DNA from: Malaya genurostris
Taxonomy: Eukaryota > Arthropoda > Insecta > Diptera > Culicidae
Direction of reading: 5' to 3'
Assembly (NCBI RefSeq): GCF_030247185.1
Contig: NC_080572.1
Location: forward strand, 158,223,080-158,287,079
Length of the DNA: 64,000 bases
Positions within the stretch are counted from its first letter, which is position 1. Each line of letters opens with the position of its first letter. Under the pieces are notes generated by a model, which was given only the letters and a program-made list of their open reading frames with translations, was not told where the DNA came from and did not search any database. A program made the position numbers and the translations under genes. Positions 56,452 through 64,000 of this stretch are shown piece by piece.

Positions 56452-56789
56452 AAAACTATGAGCTCAGCTATTTTTCATGTTATCCTTGAAGGAGCTAGAT
56501 CTCTCCTTGGAAGATCAACTGCAAGCGATTTAGGACTGTTACAAATCAATAGCAATATTAATTATTGCAAAGAAGATAAAATATTTCCAAAAATATCGGT
56601 GAGTGCGTGTTTTTTTTAATAAGATAAATTATTGCTTCATTCAGTAACCAGGAAATTTTCAATTAGTAATAGTAATTCTTAGTAATCTTTAAAAAAGAAA
56701 AAATCTATGCTTATGTGTATCATTTGAGAAACAGTGCTACGACAATAAAATCGGGTCCCTGAAAATCGCGTTTATATTTATAGAGATGC
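56452..56789. pseudogene. Nested gypsy-like element: protease-RT linker, broken
   Basis: Readable protease-end pieces ('SLLGRSTASDLGLL'-like codons near 56500) followed by AT-rich sequence without a frame. Confidence 0.5.
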
Positions 56790-57180
56790 TGCAAGACAAA
56801 GATTGCATGAAATGCAAGCACGTGGAATAATAGAAAAAATCACATCCGCTCCAAACTGGATCAGTGGCATGTCTGCCGTAGCTAGAGGCAAAAATGATTT
56901 TAGACTTGTAGTTAACATGCGTGCCCCAAATCGTGCCATCAATCGTGAATATTATAGACTCCCGCTGCTCGATGAAATGAGATTAAAATTAAACGGGGCG
57001 AAGTATTTTTCAAAACTCGACATAAATAACGCTTTCTATCATCTCGAGTTGGCAGAAGAATTTAGAGATATGACAACTTTCCTAGCCGAGGACGGCATGT
57101 ACAGATTTACCCGTCTCATGTTCGGTGTAAATTGTGCACCTGAAATCTTTCAGCGTGAAATGGTTCGAATTCTTAAGTAA
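56790..57180 (+). pseudogene. Nested gypsy-like element: reverse transcriptase, first half
   Basis: RT motifs in order: MQARGIIEKITSAPNWISGM, FRLVVNMRAPNRAINREYY (motif 2), YFSKLDINNAFYHLEL (motif A Asp) and FTRLMFGVNCAPEIFQREM (motif B). The frame ends at 57178-57180 before the catalytic YxDD, and sequence of the outer gypsy element follows, so this element is 3'-truncated. Confidence 0.85.
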
Positions 57181-58063
57181 CAGTAATATTCTTAGTAACA
57201 GAAAAATATTTCGAAGATATGATCGTAATATCAGGACCAGAAATATGCCTGATCAAATGAGATATGGAGCATCAAGAACTCCGAATGCAAATTTAGTAAG
57301 CAAACATGAAAAATGCAAAATTGGGATCGATACGGGGAGAATGAAAATAACGATAATAGGAAACCAATGAAGAGTGATGCGAACAATCACATTGAAGAAG
57401 AATATAGCAAAAAACGTAAAGAAGGGATATGGGCCAAATTACATAAGACGAAAGACAACGTATTTATGATGTTGTTGAGATCGGCAAACGAACCAAATAA
57501 CGAGATTCAGTTGCTGGTAGACACTGAAGCATTTGGCAACTTGATAAGTAGACGAAACGCAGAGTGCATGGGAGCATATACAATTAATGAAAACGAAGTC
57601 ATAGAATATTCCGGGGTAACAGGTACTGTTAGAAAAACATTAGGTCCCGTAGAACTAAACTTCATCATCGCAGGAAGAATTTTCCAAACGAATTGGATCA
57701 GTAAAAGTCACGTTAGTGATTGGAAAAACTCATTACAGAGTTAGATTTTATATAGTAATAGATTTGTGTGTTCCTGGAATCATTGGAGCAGAGTTTTTAA
57801 AGATATACACAATTTATGTCACTCAGAATTTCGAGTACATATGCCTAAGTGTACCAAACGAGCACAATAATGTTGCAAATATACCAGTAACAGGAAAAGA
57901 AAAGGTGCATGCAACTGAGCATTATGGGATGCGTCCTGCAGACAAGGATGGCTTTTATCGTATCAAAGAACGTTCAATCTTCACTCTTCACACGATTCAA
58001 TCAGTGCCATCAAAGAGAAATGGAAAACATCGCAACAACAAACACCCGGCATGGCTCATTTAA
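57181..58063 (+). pseudogene. Outer gypsy element: nucleocapsid end and protease
   Basis: Frames 57134-57370, 57313-57744 and 57716-58063 overlap in different phases. The middle one contains NNEIQLLVDTEAFGNLISR, an aspartic protease active site in which the usual DTGA reads DTEA, so even uninterrupted it would probably be inactive. The last has FYIVIDLCVPGIIGAEFLKIY, typical of the protease-RT linker. It continues the gag at 54298 after the nested element. Confidence 0.65.
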
Positions 58064-58786
58064 CATAGAATAGACACCAGTGCGAGAGTGAATTTCTCTC
58101 GATGACATTTCTGAGAATCAAAGGTTAGCACGCTGCTGTGGAGATCCTCTCTGAAGCAACAAACGGTCGCTTATTCTCGTTTCGCGATCCGATTCTATAC
58201 AGGCAGTTGATAATTGCGATAGAATCATTTCACTATTGCCGCTTGTTCTAACTATGTGCATATAACCTTTGTATAAGTTGTGTCTATGAAAATGTATGTG
58301 AATGCTCCACACAAGGGTTTTGAAATATTGCAACCTAGTATGAGAAACATCAAGATGAACCATCGATTCGATTTTCTGCGATAATTGTTAACTTGCGATC
58401 CTCTCTTGGGAAATTCCACACAGCAACGATCATTATCAGACTGTATATTTTTTCATGGGACGTGAAATACTCAGAGTATGAAGTGGAGCGAAGAAATGTA
58501 GAAAAATTCTCTCGCGGTTCATGCATTGAGAGACTCGAGTTCTTATAGCATCTTCTACCGGATTGAAAATGTTGTATACAATATAGATAGCAATATAGCA
58601 GCTTCTGTCAAATTTTCGGCAATCACCAACACTGCCTGCAGATAAGGATGAGTACAACATTGAAATATCAACCCGCATGAATAATGAAAGAAATAACGAA
58701 GTAAATGATAATTGAGAAGCCAAGAATGTCTTCAAACAGTGCAACTAAAGCAACCAATAATTTTGAAATAAAAAAATATCCATGAA
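58064..58786. other. Unassigned insertion and gypsy linker
   Basis: 58064-58634 has no recognised gene. It is bracketed by direct repeats CCTGCAGA(C/T)AAGGATG at 57934-57949 and 58635-58650. The part after 58635 reads as gypsy linker again. Confidence 0.4.
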
Positions 58787-60063
58787 ACGGGTGGCAACTA
58801 AAATTTTGGAATTTGTTTCTCAAGCTGTCAAAAAAAGACAAACATGCTTGGAGAAGATCTGATTTATTGAAATTAAAGATACATTGTTAATTGTTGAAAA
58901 AAAATAGTGAACATTTGAAAACGGTCCTTAATTGGATGTTCGGTGAAGCTTCCGTTTGATGCCGAAACAGGAGCGTTGTACAGCCTTCATGTCAACTTTG
59001 CGAATGCATCTCTTGATTCTACCAATCAACTGTTAGCAGTTCGTGGCTCTCCAGTTAATTTTGTACACCAAGGAGCTCAAAACCCCGAAGAAATCTTCGA
59101 TTAGGCGACACTGAGGTAGATTCATCGGGTACAAATGGGATCGAATGGGTATTCAGGAACGATTGTGTTTTTTGGCGCAATGCGATGACGCTTTATCCGT
59201 CCAAAACACGTATTGTCCATCAGCATGTTTTTGAAAAAACGGGATCAAAACAAACATTCGTTCTGGTACACATCTTGATTGATTGCCAACCCAGATGGCT
59301 TGAACCATGGCTTAGAAATGCCTTTCTCGGAAATGACAATGTACAGCATCACTTTCAGTTCAAACTTATGTTTAAACTAATATTTTATGTTCGGATGTAC
59401 AGTAGAACTATCCGTTGAATAGTATCGATCGTTTGCGGGAATCTGCGTATTCGAAAGAGGAAAGTAACTTTCGTCGTCCAAAACAAAACTTTATCCGGAA
59501 AATTTTTTAATCAACCAGCGGCATTGGAAATTCAGCGTTGAAATCTGTGCGTCAGTATATCCCGTTGCTCGTGTCTTTTTTCGGTACTTTATTCCGTGTC
59601 TTTTCAATGTTTTGCAGATGTACTGGTGAGAACAGTTGAACTTTTTTGCGGCATCCCTTCGACTCAGTGAATCCTTGTTGTTGAAGGCACGAGAAAGAGA
59701 ACGAAGTTCTTTTGCGTCCATAATTTTGGCTGGTCTTCCACTACCTTCCTTACGAGCAGTTGTTGGGCATCTTAGGATATTGTAAACTGTCGAAGCCGCA
59801 ACATTTTTGCTTTTAGAATGTTGTACCGTATACTATTTGCCGAGATTTCTGTGCAGTTCGTAGAACTGTGCAATGCGCTCGTGAAATACTTCTTGTTTCG
59901 ACGGCATGTTGAGCAAAACTGAGCAAGCATGAACAAAACAAAAAATACTAGCAGGAAAAGGAGAAAGAGAGCGAACACATACACACTCTTAGTTCTTTCT
60001 GAGCTCGTTTGTTGTTGAGCATACAGGCCTCGAAAAAATTTCAAAATTTTAGTTGCCACCCGT
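58787..60063 (-). mobile_element. Tc1-like DNA transposon inside gypsy pol
   Basis: 1,277 bp with inverted ends ACGGGTGGCAACTAAAATTT (58787-58806 and complement at 60044-60063). The right flank is TA as expected; the left flank reads AA, so one side of the duplication has mutated. It lies between the protease linker and RT of the outer gypsy element. Confidence 0.85.
58930..59721 (-). pseudogene. Tc1-like transposase, broken
   Basis: The N-terminus at 59721-59491 is a helix-turn-helix: DSLSRRDAAKKFNCSHQYIC and TLKRHGIKYRKK. After 59490 the frame is broken; pieces of the catalytic half are readable around 59200-58930: YVFWTDKASSHCAK (second Asp) and CRLIEDFFGVL (third acidic residue), then RIKRCIRKVDMKAVQ. 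The pattern fits IS630/Tc1/mariner DDE/D enzymes. It cannot encode a working protein. Confidence 0.8.
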
Positions 60064-61398
60064 TAGAAATAGGACAACCGAAAAACATATTAAAACTGAT
60101 GCAAATAGTGGTAAAAATGAAGTAATTATCGTTAATGCGCAAGTCTTGGAGGGCAGTTTATCAAAACATAATATATATGAAATGAACCAAAAAGTGAATA
60201 AAATTAATAACATTATTGCACCGTATCAGAACAACTATGATATATACAAAAACGACGATCGTTCATATAGTACGCTTCCCTGTTGTGGGACTAATATTAC
60301 TAATGAAGAAGGAAAAGATTTTATAGGCAGAGAGTGTGACGAGGAAGAAAAATGTCTCCTTGATTTAGATACAAATCAAGACGTAATTCTTACAGAAAAT
60401 AAAAGATACGGTCAAATAACTGGTCGAGACCGAAGGGATAAAGTATTAGAATCACTAAATATTAATCATTTAAAGAGAACAAATTTTATGGATATAGAGA
60501 AAATTCTGGCATCATATAGCGATGTATTCTGTCTGATAAGGGACAAATTAACTATCACCTATGTGGCAATACACGAAATTGAGACCACTTTAAATGTGCC
60601 GAGCAATGAACGGCAATACAGATGTCCAGAAGCTACGAAGAAGCATATTAATGAAGAAATTGAAGAAATGCGTAAACAAGGTATCATAAGGCCTAGCAAA
60701 AGTCCGTGGAATGCACTAGTCCTATGTGTTCCCAAGAAGGACGATGAATTTGGTAACAAGAAATACAGAATCAGGGCTTTAAATTTAGTTACAAAGCTAT
60801 TTGTATACCCAATTCCACTAATTGACGAGATTCTAGATAATCTTGGAAACAGTAATTTTTCTACCTTGGATTTAAAATCAGGATTTTAGCAAGTAGCCAA
60901 AAGGCCACTTTGAATTCACAAGAATGCCTATGGGCTTGCGTAACAGCTCGTCGACGTTCCAAAGATTAATGAATGCGGTACTTTATGAGATAGAAGGTTT
61001 AAGCAATCGTCTATCTGGATGATATAATTGTTTTCGGTGTTACCATCGAAGAACACAATGAAAACTTACGCAAAGTTTTAGAGGCTCTCCGCCGACATAA
61101 TATAAAAGTCGAGCCAGGTAATCGTCAAATTTTGAAAAATTAAATTAAGTATTTAGGACATGTAATTGACAAAGAAGGAATTCGTCCTATGGAGGACAAT
61201 ATAAAAACAATAAAAGAGATGGCGGAACCAAAAACAGTCAAAGGTACAGTTAATTTCTACGGAAAATTCATACCTCACATAGCAGAGAAACGTAAACCAT
61301 TGAACGATCTCTTGCGAAAGAATGTTAAGTTTACTTGGAAAGAAGAGTGTCAAAAATCTTTTGAGGAATTGCGAAATTTTTTAACTTCTGACACATAA
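60064..61398 (+). pseudogene. Outer gypsy element: RT and start of RNase H
   Basis: Frame 60053-60889 holds a polar linker and RT: YSDVFCLIRDKL, EEIEEMRKQGIIRPSKSPWN, LVLCVPKKDD, FVYPIPLIDEILDNLG and FSTLDLKSGF (motif A Asp), then a TAG at 60887-60889. Motif B-like NAYGL and FQRLMNA-type pieces and a damaged motif C lie between 60890 and 61150 with several shifts. Frame 61189-61398 has VNFYGKFIPHIAEKRKPLNDLL and TWKEECQKSFEELR, the thumb/RNase H junction of gypsy RTs. RNase H proper and integrase are absent. Confidence 0.85.
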
Positions 61399-62667
61399 TC
61401 GTCGCAGAAGGAAGGATGTCGGTAGCTTAGCCAAGCTACCACGGAATACGAGAGGGTGTGGTCGGATGCGGTGGCAAGTTGAAGACAAAGGGAACCGGGG
61501 AACCACCAAAATGTCAGAAGGAAGAACAGCAGAGTTGAAAAATCGAGGCAGAAAATTTACAAAAGCTTAATATGGAAGACCGTGATAACAAATTGAATTA
61601 ATGGCAATGCTACAAATTGTTACATCAACAAGTTCAACTGATAACAAAACAAGAAGGAAGTAAATGCAGTCAACATTGTTAAAGATGACTTGCGTGGGTA
61701 GGCCACAACGTTACAAATTGCTACCCCACATTTAAATCAGTGAGCATCGCCAAACTCAACTGATTATCATAAACAAACATATGAAAATCAAAGTTTATTA
61801 ATACGTGGAAAACTAAAAACACTACGAAGAAAACAACCACGAGATCAAATGAAATACATAAAAGCTGCAAGGAGCTTCAACACATTGTACCCAACGAATA
61901 AGTTTCATCACCCCTTTCGGAACGATGATGCCCAAAACTAAAATGGGACAACGATTAATTCTAAACTATACTCAATGAAGCGAGCGACTAATCAACGAGA
62001 AGCCTTGATGAGAAGCAACAATACAAAATACCAATACATGACTAATCAACAAGAAGCCAACGAGCTATTAGGAATGAAAACCGACTTGGTACCCAGAGTC
62101 CGAGACTAGCAACCGTTCGATTACCTCACAGATAAAGCAACAATAGAAGCATACCATGGAATAGGATGGCGCAACAGAGAAGCACACACACAAGGATCAG
62201 CGTAAGGTTAGGAAAAGTATTTCACGTAGTTAGTAAAACGAAAAAAAGGTTCTTAAAAAAACAACAAGTCAGACATCCGTAATTACACAGACAACAATTT
62301 TGTGACCCAACCACGAACCTATTAATGTAAACCGACTACGTACTTGATGATAACTCTACTGGTAACATCAAGCTCAGTAAGTAAGGGGCATGCAGCGCCC
62401 TCACAAAAGTCTTTCATTGAATCTCATTGAACTTGCAGCATTTCAAGAATAGCAACCCAGCCGTGAAAGAGAAACTTGTCACCTTTCACAAAAAAATAAA
62501 ATATCTTTTCACGGGCACCGGTCACTGTCATTGACATAGTGACAGTGGTTTCGGTTCGCGGCTATCGACAATTTTGGTAGAACTTCGGGAGAAAGTCGGA
62601 TGAACTTTCTACTTAAAATCACAAGCTCGGTTCGTACTGAAATCTTCGGGCTTCACCCGAAAGAAAA
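61399..62667. other. Gypsy 3' internal region, non-coding
   Basis: No pol or env similarity. It ends in the purine run gaaagaaaa (about 62659-62667), placed like a polypurine tract before the right LTR. The loss of RNase H, integrase and env suggests an internal deletion replaced by sequence of unknown origin. Confidence 0.4.
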
Positions 62668-63316
62668 TGTTAGGAGTTTAAAAACCCATAGTTGGTAAGA
62701 GTAGGAGTTAGTCAGTCTCAGAGAGTTCGCGGAAAATATCTGTTAGTCTCGGGCGTCGGCCCGTAAACAGTTAGTAAACAAAATATTATGCATTGTGCGA
62801 GTAACGCTAAAAGTAAAATTTCGTTCACGTGTTAATAATCATTTTCAAGTAGTACCATTTCGTGTACAATATCGTGATAAGAAAAGAATCCGCTAAATTT
62901 GGCTGACAGAAAAGCATGATAACAGTTTTTGAATAGTGATAAATAAGAAGTAAATATCGGATTTGCAAGCACATAGCCTGATGGTAGCAAGTGGAAGAAG
63001 AAACAGTCTCTGAGGGATAATAACTATTTTCCGTGAACAAAACATACAGCACAGGAAGCGTAGATCCACTTTAGTGATATCGAGAAAGAATAACAAGTGA
63101 TGACAGGTTTCTGCAAAGATTTTCCTGCCACTATGCAGTCTGATACCTCTGTGTGAAAGTCTTGATTGCGAATTAAGAGAAATAATTAAAAGTTTAAAGA
63201 ACAGAAGAAAAAATCTACTATTTTCTAATTGCGAAAAAGAAAACACCCCTCCAATCCTCGATGCACGCCGCTCGGACTCGCAGCAATATAGGCTATACGG
63301 GTAAATAGGCTATTCA
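62668..63316 (+). repeat. Right LTR of the gypsy element (649 bp)
   Basis: Starts TGTTAGGAGTTTAAAAACCC directly after the purine run and ends GGCTATTCA, giving TG...CA. It matches 44650-45281 over most of its length, including 'ccgctaaatttggctgacag' and 'acaggaagcgtagatccact'. The sequence after 63316 differs from that after the left LTR. Confidence 0.75.
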
Positions 63317-63440
63317 AATGTTTTACTCTAAGAAAACACAAAGAAAAAAATAAATGATTTTTCAAATGTGTTAGACCCGACCCGCCCCTTAATACGATCA
63401 AGGTAAATTTTGTTGCGATTTTTTCCGTTCTTAAATGGTT
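63317..63440. other. Short unassigned stretch
   Basis: No gene. Confidence 0.3.
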
Positions 63441-64000
63441 TTCCTTTTTGCCTTTCTCCTATAGCAAATGTATGTGTGTGTGACAAATATTGTCTCACTT
63501 TTCTCGAAGATGGCTGAACCGGTTATCACAAACTTAGATTCAAATGAAAGGTTTCATGGTCCCATACAAAGTTACTGAATTTCATTTGGATCCGACTTTC
63601 GGTTCCAGAACTACAGGGTGATATGCAACAAAATTGTGGAAATAATGCACCGAAACTGTGAAAATAATGTCATTCACTTCTTTCGGAAATGGCAGAACCT
63701 ATTTTCACAAATTTAGATTCAAATGAAAGGTCTTAAGAATGTTCAAATTTTAATTCGGCTAAACCCTTGCTTCCGAAGGTAGGGTGCTTAGTGTGAAATT
63801 GTCAGTTTCAAAAATATTTTTTCCTTTCTCACATAGAAAGGTTATGCAATCGCTGTGAAAATTGACTTTACGACTTGTCATATACCATTCGTGTGTGTGT
63901 ATGTGTTGAAAATATGTGCAAAATTATGAAAACATGCAAACTCAATTTTCTCGGAAATTTCTTAACCGATTTTCACAAACTAAGCAGCAAATGAAAGGTC
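63441..64000. repeat. Family D modules, reverse orientation, to window edge
   Basis: 'tttttgcctttctcctatag', two successive '(t)ctcgaagatggctgaaccgg...caaacttagattcaaatgaaagg' units about 180 bp apart, 'ctttctcacatagaaaggttatgcaatcgctgtg' and '(tg)n' near 63893-63905. Confidence 0.7.

Overview
The window reads as a repeat-dense, probably heterochromatic stretch of an insect genome, most likely a mosquito (Culicidae). The basis is the mix of I-, Jockey- and RTE-clade non-LTR elements, gypsy and BEL/Pao LTR elements, mariner/Tc1 and other DNA transposons, a tRNA-derived SINE, and many copies of the short-repeat families ending in 'gaaaggcaaa' and carrying 'ccacctagtggtgtaatgatgcc', which I associate with mosquito genomes (recollection, not a search). 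I found no intact single-copy host gene, rRNA, functional tRNA or CRISPR. The only host-gene relic is a broken histone H2A gene near 53 kb.

Layout. 1-2760: 5' half of an I-clade retrotransposon on the minus strand (ORF1 with zinc knuckles, ORF2 endonuclease), running off the left edge. 2.9-6.5 kb: a non-LTR RT remnant, then two 1.23-kb direct repeats around a 371-bp piece that recurs at 12.8 kb. 6.8-12 kb: a two-gene DNA transposon (broken DDE transposase facing an intact DUF4806-like gene), with a 1,786-bp TIR element inserted exactly at the DUF4806 start codon. That TIR element carries a dead mariner, and an apparently identical inverted copy lies at 35.1-36.9 kb. 12.7-14.2 kb: two Jockey-clade 3' ends. 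14.4-24.5 kb: non-coding dispersed families (called B, C and D here), partly nested. 24.5-28.8 kb: a second, decayed I-clade element on the minus strand. 28.8-31.1 kb: a gypsy fragment (RNase H tail, integrase, env-like). 31.2-33.8 kb: a BEL/Pao fragment split by a 695-bp hairpin element at a TTAA site. 37-39.4 kb and 42.7-44.6 kb: family D repeats. 39.4-42.2 kb: a decayed RTE-like element ending in a 315-bp (AAT)n array.

From about 44.65 to 63.32 kb two direct LTR-like repeats (the right one beginning TG and ending CA) enclose one gypsy element swollen by nested insertions: a mariner relic, families B, C and D, a palindromic MITE, a tRNA-like sequence, a 909-bp (AAT)n array, the H2A relic, a second gypsy-like element and a Tc1-like element.

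The genes do not form a host pathway. They are parts of mobile elements in several stages of decay, and insertion order can be read from the nesting. The most unusual items are the H2A relic, whose frame runs straight into its own histone 3' stem-loop, and the pair of 1,786-bp elements moving a mariner that was already dead. The dense, mixed-orientation nesting is compatible with a small-RNA-producing transposon trap, but the sequence alone does not show that.
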